Positions 9,838-19,645 of a stretch of 64,000 nucleotides of DNA are shown here, piece by piece. A program made the position numbers and the translations under genes. Below the pieces are notes generated by a model, which saw only the letters and a list, made by a program, of their open reading frames with translations, was not told the origin of the DNA and did no database searches. This stretch comes from Chitinophaga sp. YR573 (GTDB lineage: Bacteria; Bacteroidota; Bacteroidia; Chitinophagales; Chitinophagaceae), in contig NZ_FOJF01000001.1 of the NCBI RefSeq assembly GCF_900110995.1, positions 699,199 to 763,198 of the forward strand. The letters run 5' to 3'. Each line of letters begins with the position of its first letter. The stretch's first letter is position 1.

Positions 9838-11970
9838 TTATTTGCCTTCCAATGTTATCAGAAATGCATACTGCATTGCTATCTCTTCCAAAGGTTTAAA
9901 CCTTCCGGAAGCCCCGCCATGCCCCGCTTCCATATTGGTATGCAATAACAGTAAATGATGATCTGTTTTTACTTCACGTAACTTCGCTACCCACTTTGCA
10001 GGCTCCCAGTATTGCACCTGTGAATCATGCAAACCTGTTGTCACCAGCATATTCGGATAGGCCTGTGCAATGACGTTATCATAAGGAGAATATGATTTCA
10101 TGTAATCATAATAATCTTTCTTCTTAGGATTACCCCACTCATCAAATTCCCCAGTCGTTAATGGGATACTTTCATCTAACATAGTAGTCACCACATCTAC
10201 AAAAGGAACTGCTGCAATCACACCATTCCATAATGTAGGACGCATATTCACTACAGCACCCATCAGCAGGCCACCGGCACTACCACCCATCGCATATAAA
10301 TGTGCACTGTCTGTATAATGCTGCGCTACAAGATAATCAGCACAATCAATAAAATCTGTAAAGGTGTTTTTCTTTTTAAACAGCTTACCATCCTCATACC
10401 ACTGTCTTCCCATTTCCTCTCCACCCCTGATATGTGCAATAGCATAAGCAAATCCCCTGTCTAACAAACTAAGACGGTTAGAGCTGAAAGTAGGATCTAT
10501 ACTATGCCCGTAAGAACCGTATCCATAAAGCAATAAGGGCTTCTTACCATTCTTTTCGAAACCTTTTTTATACACAATAGATACCGGTACTTTCGCGCCA
10601 TCCCTTGCAGTTACGTATATCCGTTCCGTTACGTAATTCTTCGGATCATAACCACCCAATACTTCCTGTCTTTTACGCAGTTCGCTCTGTTTTGTATCCA
10701 TGTTATAATCGTAAGTGGATACAGGCGTAGTCATAGAAGTATAAGAGTAACGCAGCACCTTGGTATCAAATTCAGGATTGACAGAAGTAGCTGCTACATA
10801 AGCCGGTTCATCGAAATGAAGATAATGGTCTTCATGTGTGTGGGTATTGATCACACGCAGTTGTGTAAGACCTTTTGAACGTTCACTTAACACCATATGA
10901 TCACGGAAAAGATCTAACCCTTCCAGTAATACATCTGCACGGTGAGGAATGACTTCTTTCCAGTTACTGCGTTCTGTTTTATCCAGCGGACATTGCATCA
11001 GCCGGAAGTTCACAGCATCCCAGTTGGTAACAATATAAAAATGATCATCCTGATGATCGATATTGTACAACATATCCTTCTGACGGGGCTGAAATACTTT
11101 AAACGCAGCAGTAGGTTTGGAAGCATCCAGAATACGGTATTCAGAAGATAAAGTACTGCCACTTTCTATCATGATATACTTCCCGGATTTACACCTGGAA
11201 ACACCGATAGAATAAGTCTCATCCTTCTCTTCATACACCATCTGATCATCACTGGCTTTAGTACCGGCCAGATGTCTGAAGATTTTATTTTCACGTAAAG
11301 TACTCGTGTCTTTCGTTGTATAGAAGAACGTTTTATTATCACTGGCCCAGGCCACATTACCGGATGTTTCTGCAATCAGTTCCGGTAGTAATTCTCCCGT
11401 CTGCAGGTTCTTGATATGAATCACATATCTGCGGCGGCTCACGGTGTCTACACCATAAGCCAGCCATTGTCCATCCGGGCTCACGGTCATAGCGCCTACC
11501 TGGTAGTAACTATGTCCTTTGGCAAGATCATTTACATTGAGGATGATCTCTTCCGCCGCTTCTGTACTGCCTTTCTTACGACAATAGATAGGATATTCCT
11601 TTCCCTGCTCATAACGTGAATAATAGTAGTATCCTTCCTTCAGATAAGGCACACTCACATCAGTTTCCATGATGCGGCTTTTCATCTCCTCATATAACTT
11701 TGTACGCAACTTTGCGGATGACTGGGTCATCGTATCCAGGTAGGCATTTTCAGCCTTCAGATAAGCGATCACTTTAGGATCTTCCCTGTCATTCATCCAG
11801 TAGTAATTATCTATGCGGGTATCCCCGTTCACCGTTAATTCCTTCTTTACTTTCTCCGCCACAGGGGGCGTAATCGTTATTACTTCCTCTGACATAACTC
11901 GTTTTTTTTCCTTACAGGCAAACAGGCTCATGCCTGACAATATCATGCAAAATGCAGCGGATTTCCTCAT
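9838..11970 (-). CDS. Secreted S9 family prolyl oligopeptidase / oligopeptidase B-like lipoprotein
   Basis: This 710-residue serine peptidase has an N-terminal lipoprotein signal (hydrophobic segment ending in the lipobox LFAC, Cys 19), so it is probably anchored in the envelope. A seven-bladed propeller region occupies about 80-430, starting with RIDNYYWMNDREDPKVIAYL, which is typical of the S9A group. The alpha/beta-hydrolase domain holds the catalytic triad: Ser564 in GGSAGG, Asp649 in LHDSQVQYWEPAKW, and His684 in EAGHGG. QYWEPAKW and GYGSYGHSIDP are typical of oligopeptidase B, which cuts after basic residues in short peptides. The gene is alone between a hairpin and the next minus-strand gene's end. 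Confidence 0.88.
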   Translation of the reverse strand: MRKSAAFCMILSGMSLFACKEKKRVMSEEVITITPPVAEKVKKELTVNGDTRIDNYYWMNDREDPKVIAYLKAENAYLDTMTQSSAKLRTKLYEEMKSRIMETDVSVPYLKEGYYYYSRYEQGKEYPIYCRKKGSTEAAEEIILNVNDLAKGHSYYQVGAMTVSPDGQWLAYGVDTVSRRRYVIHIKNLQTGELLPELIAETSGNVAWASDNKTFFYTTKDTSTLRENKIFRHLAGTKASDDQMVYEEKDETYSIGVSRCKSGKYIMIESGSTLSSEYRILDASKPTAAFKVFQPRQKDMLYNIDHQDDHFYIVTNWDAVNFRLMQCPLDKTERSNWKEVIPHRADVLLEGLDLFRDHMVLSERSKGLTQLRVINTHTHEDHYLHFDEPAYVAATSVNPEFDTKVLRYSYTSMTTPVSTYDYNMDTKQSELRKRQEVLGGYDPKNYVTERIYVTARDGAKVPVSIVYKKGFEKNGKKPLLLYGYGSYGHSIDPTFSSNRLSLLDRGFAYAIAHIRGGEEMGRQWYEDGKLFKKKNTFTDFIDCADYLVAQHYTDSAHLYAMGGSAGGLLMGAVVNMRPTLWNGVIAAVPFVDVVTTMLDESIPLTTGEFDEWGNPKKKDYYDYMKSYSPYDNVIAQAYPNMLVTTGLHDSQVQYWEPAKWVAKLREVKTDHHLLLLHTNMEAGHGGASGRFKPLEEIAMQYAFLITLEGK

Positions 11971-12000
11971 AGGTGCTTATTAGTTAAGGTTACGAATGTA

Positions 12001-13383
12001 CTACACTATCTTCATTTTAACAGGGTCCCAGTTGATTGCTTTTTTTCTGAAATAACTTTCATTGGTAAGTAATGCCGGTCCTGCTGCACGCAACCCGAAA
12101 GAAGCATCTTCCACAATGGGTTTCCCATTGCGCATCGCCTCAAAGAAATTAACAAAATGATCGTAGCGATCGTCATAACCATTAGGCGCTGCATAACTAC
12201 TTTCAGATACCTGTGCCGGTTTACGCTGTTCCTCACTATACTTCTCTTTGTATTGCTTTACATACTCTTCCTGCATCGCCTTCGGGAAAGTATTGTAGGT
12301 ATCCCAGCCACCATAACCGGGAGCAGCAGACAACTTATGTTTCTTGATCTTGAAATCATTCCAGCCCAGTTCCATCACACCATCCGTACCTATCAGGCGG
12401 GTAAATTCACCACCGCCACCACCATCTGCGAAATTCACCCGAAGCGTCATCTGAAATGCAGGATGCTCCTTTGTTGCAGGGTAATCGAAAATAGCGACCA
12501 CTACATCCGGTACATCCCGGCCGTCTTTCCATTCTACCAGGTTACCACTGGCATACACGCGTTCCGGCCCCATAGAGCCGGTAATAAAATGTAAACCGGA
12601 GATCAAGTGTACGAACAGATCACCGGGAATGCCGGTGCCATAGGCCCGGTAGTTACGCCAGCGGAAAAAGCGGGTAGGATCAAAAGGCACTTTGGCCGTA
12701 TCTTTTAAGAAAGTATCGAAATCGATGGTTTTAGGCGAAGCATCTGGTGGAATAGAATACTGCCACGCTCCCAGCGCATCATGACGGTCCATACGGGCCT
12801 CTACGATGTTCAGCTGCCCTATTTCACCTGCCTGGTAGCGTTTACGTGCTTCTGCCAGCATTACACTGCTTACGCGCTGGCTGCCTACCTGGAATACAGC
12901 TTTGGTTCGCTGCTGGGCTGCTATCACCTGATGTCCTTCTTCTATCTGCTGCACCATAGGTTTTTCGCAGTAGACAGCCTTTCCTTTTTCCATGGCGGCA
13001 ATGGCAATCGTATCATGCCACAGGTCCGGGGTTGCGATAATCACGGCATCTATGTCTTTCCTGTTCAGCAGTTCGCGGTAATCGCGGGTAGTAAAGACCT
13101 TATCGCCATACACCTCTTTTACTTTTGTAAGATGGCCATCATAAAGGTCTGCTGCTGCTACGAATTCCACACCAGGTACTTTAATGGCGGTCTGTACATC
13201 GCCAAAGCCCATAATGCCCATACCTATACAGCCCAGGCGGATTTTATCTGTGGAAGAAGGTGGTTTGCCGGGTTGCAGGATATGAACCTGTTCTTTTCCT
13301 AAAGTGGCCAGTGAGCTGGCACCCAGCAAAGCTGCAGTACCGCCAAGATTGCGGATGAATTTTCTACGGGAATTATTTGTCAT
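12001..13383 (-). CDS. Tat-exported Gfo/Idh/MocA-family oxidoreductase
   Basis: The 460-residue protein begins with a twin-arginine signal (SRRKFIRNLGG followed by TAALLGASSLATL), so it is predicted to be folded with its cofactor in the cytoplasm and exported. The Rossmann part has IRLGCIGMGIMGFGDVQTA, AADLYDGH and VIIATPDLWHDTIAIAAME, followed by the conserved dehydrogenase motif CEKPM. The C-terminal half has RFFRWRNYRAYGTGIPGDLFVHL. The family acts on sugars or inositols with NAD(P). The substrate is not evident. It has no clear operon partner; the upstream sdh operon ends with a terminator before it. Confidence 0.85.
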   Translation of the reverse strand: MTNNSRRKFIRNLGGTAALLGASSLATLGKEQVHILQPGKPPSSTDKIRLGCIGMGIMGFGDVQTAIKVPGVEFVAAADLYDGHLTKVKEVYGDKVFTTRDYRELLNRKDIDAVIIATPDLWHDTIAIAAMEKGKAVYCEKPMVQQIEEGHQVIAAQQRTKAVFQVGSQRVSSVMLAEARKRYQAGEIGQLNIVEARMDRHDALGAWQYSIPPDASPKTIDFDTFLKDTAKVPFDPTRFFRWRNYRAYGTGIPGDLFVHLISGLHFITGSMGPERVYASGNLVEWKDGRDVPDVVVAIFDYPATKEHPAFQMTLRVNFADGGGGGEFTRLIGTDGVMELGWNDFKIKKHKLSAAPGYGGWDTYNTFPKAMQEEYVKQYKEKYSEEQRKPAQVSESSYAAPNGYDDRYDHFVNFFEAMRNGKPIVEDASFGLRAAGPALLTNESYFRKKAINWDPVKMKIV

Positions 13384-13440
13384 AACGTTATGGGTTGAGA
13401 ACTGTGGGTTTTAATACAATATAAACACTTTAACGCAAAA

Positions 13441-13479
13441 AGAAGAACGCCCGATGCGGTTTGCATCAGGCGTTCTTCT
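13441..13479 (-). terminator. Terminator of the sdhCAB operon
   Basis: A 17-base inverted repeat with one mismatch (13441-13457 with 13463-13479) is followed on the minus strand by a T-run. It sits 23 bases after the sdhB stop. Confidence 0.85.
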
Positions 13480-13501
13480 TTCAATATATTGTGTTCAACA
13501 A

Positions 13502-14266
13502 CTATTTCTCATATGTGAACCCTGCGGAGATAAACTCGCGGTTCAGACGTGCGATGTTGGTGAGGGAGATCTCTTTAGGACATTCCGCTTCGCATGCACC
13601 GGTATTGGTACAGCTACCGAACATTTCCTTGTCCATCTGTGCAATCATATTCAGTGCACGGCTCTTTCTTTCAGGCTGTCCCTGTGGCAGTAAAGCCAGC
13701 TGGGAAACCTTGGCAGATACGAACAGCATCGCTGATGAATTCTTACAGGCAGCTACGCAGGCTCCACAACCGATACAGGCAGCAGCAGCGAAAGCTTCGT
13801 CTGACTGATCCTTTGGTACCAGTATGCTGTTGGCATCCTGTGCATTACCGGTATTTACTGACACATAACCACCGGCTTCGATGATACGGTCAAAAGCACC
13901 TCTGTCTACAGTCAGGTCCTTTACTACCGGGAAAGATGCAGCTCTCCATGGTTCTACGGTAACGGTATCACCATCCTTGAAAGCACGCATATGCAGCTGA
14001 CAGGTAGTAGTAGCAGCCCATGGACCATGAGCGCGACCATTGATGTGCATGGAACATGCACCGCAGATGCCCTCGCGGCAATCGTGATCAAATGCGATAG
14101 GCTCTTTGCCTTCATTGATCAGTTTCTCATTCAGCACATCAAACATTTCAAGGAAGGACATTTCTGATGAAATTCCCGAAACCGGATATGTTTCAAACTT
14201 TCCCTGAGCATCTGTATTTTTCTGCCTCCACACCTTGAGTGTGAGATTCATATTATAATGTTCCAT
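13502..14266 (-). CDS. sdhB: Succinate dehydrogenase / fumarate reductase iron-sulfur subunit
   Basis: SdhB carries electrons between the flavoprotein and the membrane anchor. The 254-residue protein shows the [2Fe-2S] cysteines 63, 68, 71 and 89 ([15 protein letters not shown]), then the C-terminal [17 protein letters not shown] (Cys 164, 167, 170, 174) and [15 protein letters not shown] (Cys 219, 225, 229) for the [4Fe-4S] and [3Fe-4S] clusters. It is the last gene of sdhCAB, 35 bases after sdhA, and is followed by a terminator. The organisation (a single anchor, C-A-B order) is that of the menaquinone-linked b558 type. Confidence 0.95.
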   Translation of the reverse strand: MEHYNMNLTLKVWRQKNTDAQGKFETYPVSGISSEMSFLEMFDVLNEKLINEGKEPIAFDHDCREGICGACSMHINGRAHGPWAATTTCQLHMRAFKDGDTVTVEPWRAASFPVVKDLTVDRGAFDRIIEAGGYVSVNTGNAQDANSILVPKDQSDEAFAAAACIGCGACVAACKNSSAMLFVSAKVSQLALLPQGQPERKSRALNMIAQMDKEMFGSCTNTGACEAECPKEISLTNIARLNREFISAGFTYEK

Positions 14267-14301
14267 AGTTGGACAATTATTGTAGTGAATAAACCGGTAT
14301 C

Positions 14302-16275
14302 TTATTTATAACTGCGCTGTGTTGGCTTACATTCTTCAAACACCAGCTCTTCTTTATGCAGCTCGAACTGGCTTGGGCCTTTATATTCCCAGGCAGCTAC
14401 ATAGCTGAACTCATTATCATTACGTAATGCTTCTCCCTCATCTGTCTGAGACTCTTCGCGGAAGTGACCACCACAGGATTCGCGGCGGTTCAGTGCATCT
14501 ACGCACATCAGCTCACCCAGTTCCAGGAAGTCAGCCACACGGCCAGCTTTTTCCAGTTCAGGATTAAATTCGTTGGCAGTTCCTGGTACACGCACATCTT
14601 TCCAGAATTCTGCACGCAGCTGCTGGATTTCCACGATGGCTTCTTTCAGACCTTTTTCGTTACGCGCCATACCGCACTTATCCCACATGATCTTACCCAA
14701 TGCTTTATGGAAATGATCTACAGACTTGGTGCCTTTGATGTTCATCAGCTTGTCAATATCGGCCTGTACTGCCTTCTCTGCTTCCACAAATTCAGGTGAA
14801 TCGGTAGGGATATCTTTCGTTTTGAGATCATCTGCCAGGTAATTACCCATAGTGTAAGGGATTACGAAGTAACCATCTGCCAGCCCCTGCATCAGTGCAG
14901 AAGCACCCAGGCGGTTAGCACCGTGATCAGAGAAGTTAGCTTCTCCCAGTGCATACAGACCGGTAACGGAGGTCATCAGCTCATAATCCACCCACAGGCC
15001 ACCCATTGTATAGTGTACTGCAGGATAAATACGCATTGGTACCGCGTAAGGATCCTCACCGGTGATCTTTGCATACATATCGAAAAGGTTACCGTATTTC
15101 TCAGCTACCACTTCTTTACCCAGTTTCATGATCTCTTCATGGGATGCGTTGGAGATCTGTCTTTTGCTGACTTCAATCTTACCATAACGTTCCATGTTGA
15201 AAGCGAAATCCAGGTATACCGCCTGTTTAGAGCTACCTACACCATAACCGGCATCACATCTTTCTTTGGCAGCGCGGGAAGCCACGTCACGTGGTACCAG
15301 GTTACCAAAGGCAGGGTATCTTCTTTCCAGGTAATAATCCCTTTCGTTTTCAGGAATATCAGAAGGCTTACGATTGTCGTTTTGTTTTTTAGGTACCCAT
15401 ATACGACCATCATTACGCAGTGACTCAGACATCAGCGTCAGCTTAGACTGGTGATCACCGGAAACAGGGATACAGGTAGGATGGATCTGCGTATAGCAGG
15501 GGTTACCGAAGAAAGCACCTTTACGGGTAGCTTTCCAGGCAGCTGTTACGTTAGAACCCATCGCGTTGGTAGATAAGTAGAATACGTTACCGTAACCACC
15601 ACTACATAATAATACAGCATTACCGGAATGACGTTCCAGCTTACCAGTGATGAGGTCACGCGCAATGATACCACGGGCCTTACCATCTATCTTAACGATG
15701 TCCAGCATCTCATGACGGCTGTACATTGTTACATTACCTAATGCAATCTGGCGTTCCAGTGCAGAGTAAGCGCCTAATAATAACTGCTGACCTGTCTGGC
15801 CTGCAGCATAAAACGTACGCTGTACCTGTGTACCACCAAAAGAGCGGTTACTGAGTAATCCGCCATATTCACGGGCAAAGGGAACACCCTGTGCCACACA
15901 CTGGTCTATAATATTGCCACTTACCTCTGCCAGGCGATGCACATTGGCTTCGCGCGCACGGTAGTCGCCACCTTTTACAGTATCGTAGAACAAACGGAAC
16001 ACGGAGTCACCGTCGTTCTGGTAGTTTTTAGCAGCATTGATCCCTCCCTGTGCAGCAATACTATGCGCACGGCGGGGACTATCCTGAAAACAGAAAGCTT
16101 TTACTTTATAGCCTAATTCTGCAAGAGAAGCTGCCGCTGAAGCACCTGCCAAACCTGTACCCACAATGATTATTTCCATGTTGCGCTTGTTCGCCGGATT
16201 TACCAGCTTACAATGCCCCTTATAATCTTCCCACTTCGCTCCTAATGAACCTTTAGGAATTTTTGAGTCCAACAT
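14302..16275 (-). CDS. sdhA: Succinate dehydrogenase / fumarate reductase flavoprotein subunit
   Basis: SdhA oxidises succinate to fumarate using covalently bound FAD. In this 657-residue protein the dinucleotide-binding [17 protein letters not shown] lies at about 39-55, and the FAD-attachment histidine is His71 in [36 protein letters not shown] and the substrate/active-site region [12 protein letters not shown] plus [17 protein letters not shown] follow. The C-terminal helical domain contains [19 protein letters not shown]. Its size and the AQGG (rather than SEGG) sequence match the Bacteroidota b558-type enzymes. It lies between sdhC and sdhB with gaps of 19 and 35 bases. Confidence 0.95.
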   Translation of the reverse strand: MLDSKIPKGSLGAKWEDYKGHCKLVNPANKRNMEIIIVGTGLAGASAAASLAELGYKVKAFCFQDSPRRAHSIAAQGGINAAKNYQNDGDSVFRLFYDTVKGGDYRAREANVHRLAEVSGNIIDQCVAQGVPFAREYGGLLSNRSFGGTQVQRTFYAAGQTGQQLLLGAYSALERQIALGNVTMYSRHEMLDIVKIDGKARGIIARDLITGKLERHSGNAVLLCSGGYGNVFYLSTNAMGSNVTAAWKATRKGAFFGNPCYTQIHPTCIPVSGDHQSKLTLMSESLRNDGRIWVPKKQNDNRKPSDIPENERDYYLERRYPAFGNLVPRDVASRAAKERCDAGYGVGSSKQAVYLDFAFNMERYGKIEVSKRQISNASHEEIMKLGKEVVAEKYGNLFDMYAKITGEDPYAVPMRIYPAVHYTMGGLWVDYELMTSVTGLYALGEANFSDHGANRLGASALMQGLADGYFVIPYTMGNYLADDLKTKDIPTDSPEFVEAEKAVQADIDKLMNIKGTKSVDHFHKALGKIMWDKCGMARNEKGLKEAIVEIQQLRAEFWKDVRVPGTANEFNPELEKAGRVADFLELGELMCVDALNRRESCGGHFREESQTDEGEALRNDNEFSYVAAWEYKGPSQFELHKEELVFEECKPTQRSYK

Positions 16276-16294
16276 ATATCCTTACTTTACTGAA

Positions 16295-16975
16295 TTATTT
16301 GAAATAGATTACCACAGGAATAATAGCAAAGCCAACAGGGATAAGTATCCCGAACAGCCATATTCCTACAAAACTGATAAGACCATTGTACTTTACATGA
16401 TTCAGACCAAATGTCTGGAAAGCACTCTTAAAACCATGGATCAGGTGAAAGGACAGGGCTATCATACCGATCACATACAGTACTACTATCCACAACTCTT
16501 TAAAAGCTACCTGTACAACAGTGTAGAGATCTTTCAAAGGCTCTTCTCCGCCGTAATTTTGTGTTGGAATCTCTCCAAAGTGGAATTTCCACCAGAAATC
16601 AGCCAGGTGAATAACAATGAAGATCAGCAGGATACTACCCATAATAGCCATCTGACGGCTAAACCAGGAAGATGTCTGATTACCGGGATTAACAGCATAC
16701 TTTACAGGACGTGCAGCCCTGTTGCGGAAGGTAAGCTGTAATGCAATGAAAGCGTGGAGAAGGATCGCGATCTTAAGCCCCCAGGCGATAAGCTGGATAA
16801 TCTCATTATGCCCCATGAAGGCAGCATATGCATTGAAAGCCTTACCACCATCGTTGTAAAGCAGTTGGAAATTACCAGCCAGATGTACAATTATAAAACT
16901 ACAAAGGAACAGGCCGGTAGCACCCACTAATAATTTCTTACCGATAGAGGTATTAAAAAACTGTGACCACTTCAT
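16295..16975 (-). CDS. sdhC: Succinate dehydrogenase cytochrome b558 subunit
   Basis: This is the single membrane anchor of the b558-type enzyme (226 residues). Five hydrophobic helices are visible at about 13-35, 60-82, 108-128, 155-178 and 195-222. Histidines likely to ligate the two hemes occur in the helices, for example FIIVHLAGNFQL, LLHAFIALQ, FIVIHLADFWWK and ALSFHLIHGFKSAFQTFG. It is the first gene of the operon and transfers electrons to menaquinone. A very clear promoter lies about 57 bases upstream. Confidence 0.93.
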   Translation of the reverse strand: MKWSQFFNTSIGKKLLVGATGLFLCSFIIVHLAGNFQLLYNDGGKAFNAYAAFMGHNEIIQLIAWGLKIAILLHAFIALQLTFRNRAARPVKYAVNPGNQTSSWFSRQMAIMGSILLIFIVIHLADFWWKFHFGEIPTQNYGGEEPLKDLYTVVQVAFKELWIVVLYVIGMIALSFHLIHGFKSAFQTFGLNHVKYNGLISFVGIWLFGILIPVGFAIIPVVIYFK

Positions 16976-17031
16976 AACTAAAATTCTAAGCTTCCTAAAA
17001 GATGATATGATAATATTTCGAATATATCGGG

Positions 17032-17062
17032 CAAATTTAACGCAGGAAAAGTAAAAAGCAAA
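17032..17062 (-). promoter_or_regulatory. Bacteroidota sigma-A promoter of sdhCAB
   Basis: On the minus strand TTTG (17062-17059) is followed after 19 bases by TAAATTTG (17039-17032), a full match to the phylum consensus TTTG-N19-TAnnTTTG. The transcript start would be near 17025, giving a leader of about 50 bases before sdhC. Confidence 0.8.
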
Positions 17063-17092
17063 TGATATTTCTCAGTTTTTCACCACATGTAA

Positions 17093-17656
17093 CTACTCTA
17101 ACCTTCTTATCATAAGGTTATCTACCAGATTATATAGGTGCTGGGGCTGGAAAGTACGCCATTTATCAACATCCAGCAGATTTACATAATTATCAATATG
17201 CGCCCTCTCAAATTCCTGCCGGGTATGTTCCGGCATGTTTAAACTGACAATCCACCCGCCTTCATCGCGGATATCATCCCACCACTCCTCATAATAACAA
17301 TCATCAGAGGAGTGAAAGTTCATTACATTCTCGGTAATTAATATAAACTTATTGATACCACTTGCAGTCATTATATCTATGACATCCCTTTTCAGGGTCA
17401 TGATATCATTCTCGATACAATCATTCCACTCTCCTAATAATTCGATAATGGCAAAATTGAACTGATAGTCTACAAACAGGATTTTACTATACAAGGTACG
17501 GGAGCCAAATTCATCCCACTGAGGATGGATATAATAATTATACACAGTATTGACATACTGAAACTCACTGTACTCTCTCCCAAAGAAAGGTGATTGCTCA
17601 TCTTCCTCAGATGTATATAAATGACGCCAGTTATAAAATGGTTCTATATTATGCAT
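17093..17656 (-). CDS. Conserved hypothetical protein
   Basis: I do not recognise a named family. From ATG 17656 the protein has 187 residues (an in-frame ATG at 17665 is also possible). It is acidic and very rich in aromatic residues: FYNWRHLY, YNYYIHPQWDEFG, and DDCYYEEWWDDIRDEGGW. It has no signal peptide or membrane helix. The alternating segments KILFVDYQFNFAIIELLG, DIMTASGINKFILITENVMNF and WIVSLNMPEH look like strands and helices of an alpha/beta fold. It sits downstream of the sdh promoter region and upstream of nothing on its strand, with murQ 107 bases further left. Probably cytoplasmic; function unknown. Confidence 0.7.
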   Translation of the reverse strand: MHNIEPFYNWRHLYTSEEDEQSPFFGREYSEFQYVNTVYNYYIHPQWDEFGSRTLYSKILFVDYQFNFAIIELLGEWNDCIENDIMTLKRDVIDIMTASGINKFILITENVMNFHSSDDCYYEEWWDDIRDEGGWIVSLNMPEHTRQEFERAHIDNYVNLLDVDKWRTFQPQHLYNLVDNLMIRRLE

Positions 17657-17763
17657 GAAAATCATATTTATCCGGGAAATTGGCCTTCCGGGATGTATGT
17701 TTTCACAAATTTCAATATAAAAATCAAAAAATAGTAGTGTGGCGTTTCTGAAAAAATTCGTAC

Positions 17764-18576
17764 CTATATATAAGCTTCAATTGCCTTCCTCACACTGCCT
17801 GCTTTCAGCAACATATTCTTCGCTTCTTCATAATCTGTCAGCGACAATTTCTCCATCAGCATCTTCACTCCCCTGTCTACCAGCTTATCATTGCTCAGCT
17901 GCATATTCACCATCTTATTATCCTCTACCCTTCCCAACTGTATCATCACTGCCGTAGAAATCATATTCAGCACCAGCTTCTGTGCAGTACCGCTTTTCAT
18001 ACGGGTGCTGCCGGTAATGAATTCAGGACCTACCACCACTTCTATCGGAAAATCAGCTTCGTCAGACAAAGGCGCTCCCGGGTTACAGCAGATGCTGCCC
18101 GTGATAATACCTTCCCTTCTGCATCTCTGCAAAGCCCCTATTACATATGGAGTGGTTCCACTGGCTGCAATACCTACTACCACATCTTTTTCAGTGATGT
18201 TACATTCCTGCAGATCTTTCCAGCCCTGCTCCCTGTCGTCTTCGGCAAATTCTACTGCCTTGCGGATAGCAGCATCGCCACCGGCAATCAGTCCTATTAC
18301 CAGCCCATGAGGCACGCCGAAAGTAGGCGGGCATTCAGAGGCGTCCACAATGCCCAAACGGCCGCTGGTACCTGCTCCCAGGTAAAATAAACGGCCGCCG
18401 GCCAGCATTTTATCTGAAATGGCTGTTACCAGCTTTTCTATCTGAGGCAATACTTTTTCTATAGCCTCCGGTACAGTTTTATCTTCTTTGTTGATATTGC
18501 TCAGGACTTCCTGCACACTCATTTTCTCTAAATGACGGTAGTGTGAAGTTTCCTCGGTTACTCTCGTGAAAGACAT
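17764..18576 (-). CDS. murQ: N-acetylmuramic acid 6-phosphate etherase
   Basis: MurQ cleaves the lactyl ether of MurNAc-6-phosphate to give GlcNAc-6-phosphate and D-lactate in peptidoglycan recycling. The 270-residue SIS-fold protein starts with VTEETSHYRHLEKMSV, followed by GGRLFYLGAGTSGRLGIVDASECPPTFG, which includes the sugar-phosphate site and the catalytic glutamate. GIAASGTTPYVIGAL and ITGSTRMKSGTAQKLVLNM are also conserved. The usual length is near 300; this form is shorter at the C-terminus, ending at KAGSVRKAIEAYI. It follows the murK-like kinase by 17 bases on the same strand, so the kinase-etherase pair forms one short pathway. Confidence 0.94.
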   Translation of the reverse strand: MSFTRVTEETSHYRHLEKMSVQEVLSNINKEDKTVPEAIEKVLPQIEKLVTAISDKMLAGGRLFYLGAGTSGRLGIVDASECPPTFGVPHGLVIGLIAGGDAAIRKAVEFAEDDREQGWKDLQECNITEKDVVVGIAASGTTPYVIGALQRCRREGIITGSICCNPGAPLSDEADFPIEVVVGPEFITGSTRMKSGTAQKLVLNMISTAVMIQLGRVEDNKMVNMQLSNDKLVDRGVKMLMEKLSLTDYEEAKNMLLKAGSVRKAIEAYI

Positions 18577-18593
18577 CAGGTTTAAATTTGGAT

Positions 18594-19436
18594 TTATTGA
18601 TGATATGCGATCAACCCTTCCATGGGACTACGCAATATCTTGCCCAGCTGCAACTCGTATAGTTCACATAGTTCTTTCAATACATCCTGGAAATTCCAGG
18701 CTATGCTACCGGTAAAGTGCAGTGGGTGCGTCCAGCTCTCGCTGTATTTATAAATATGGTTAAAGAAAAATTCATTGAAGCTATCTTCCAGGATATTCTC
18801 GATCAGATAATGTCCCCTGTTCTCTGAAAGGAAAGGTGCAAAGCCTGCCAGGTAACGGTTCGCCATTGGCTTACGGTACACATTTTCCAGGATTTCGTCA
18901 TTATTGGTATTGTACTGGGCGTCAAAACGGGCTCTCAGCTCTTCGTCGAACGACTTATACATATACAACTGCAACAGCTTTTTACCCAGATAAGCGCCAC
19001 TGGCCTCATCTCCCAGGATAAAACCCAGTCCGGGGTTGTTCTTCACGATCTCTTTACCATCGTAATAACAGGAATTACCACCTGTACCCAGGATACTGGC
19101 TACACCGGGTTCTCTGCCGCACAATGCCCTGGCAGCAGCCATGAGATCGTGTTTTACATCCACAGCAGCCAATGGCCACACAGCTTTTAAAGCCGTTTGC
19201 ATTATCAGTACGCTTTTAGGCTGCAGGCAGCCGGTACCGTAATAAAATATTTCGTCTATCTTAAGCTCCGGGGGTAATTGTGGCAGGAGTTCCTTTTCCA
19301 GGAGTTCCTGTATCTGCTTTGCATCCAGGAAATAGGGGCTTATTCCCAGTGTTTTATAGTGCCAGCTTTGATCGCCGGCCACCAAACTCCAATCAGCCTT
19401 ACTGCCCCCGCTATCCGCTATAAGTTTAATTTTCAT
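18594..19436 (-). CDS. murK: BadF/BcrA-type sugar kinase, probable MurNAc/GlcNAc kinase (MurK-like)
   Basis: The 280-residue ASKHA-fold kinase shows the phosphate-1 motif IADSGGSKADWSLV, YYGTGC, the phosphate-2 region GTGGNSCYYDGKEI, and GDEASGAYLGKKLL. This group includes MurK, described in Tannerella and Clostridium, which phosphorylates free MurNAc and GlcNAc. The placement directly before murQ supports MurNAc as a substrate: the sugar enters unphosphorylated, is phosphorylated here, and is then split by MurQ. This differs from the E. coli route through the MurP phosphotransferase system. No transporter of the MurT kind is adjacent. GlcNAc alone remains possible. Confidence 0.8.
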   Translation of the reverse strand: MKIKLIADSGGSKADWSLVAGDQSWHYKTLGISPYFLDAKQIQELLEKELLPQLPPELKIDEIFYYGTGCLQPKSVLIMQTALKAVWPLAAVDVKHDLMAAARALCGREPGVASILGTGGNSCYYDGKEIVKNNPGLGFILGDEASGAYLGKKLLQLYMYKSFDEELRARFDAQYNTNNDEILENVYRKPMANRYLAGFAPFLSENRGHYLIENILEDSFNEFFFNHIYKYSESWTHPLHFTGSIAWNFQDVLKELCELYELQLGKILRSPMEGLIAYHQ

Positions 19437-19545
19437 GACATATCTGTTGTAGGTGAGGTTTAACCTTTAATGTTTGGTTTTTGCCATTTGAAGATACGTT
19501 ATTCAAACATCCAATGTCAAACTTCAATCCATAAACTTATTATAC

Positions 19546-19553
19546 TATTTTTG
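19546..19553 (+). promoter_or_regulatory. -7 promoter element upstream of the S41 peptidase
   Basis: TATTTTTG matches TAnnTTTG. It lies 92 bases before the ATG at 19646. Confidence 0.4.
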
Positions 19554-19645
19554 CCACAAGTTAAACAAAACGGGATTACATATACAAATGCTGTCAAAAT
19601 TAGCCGCAGGTTACTTATTGCAGGCTATTTTTCAATACTGATACT

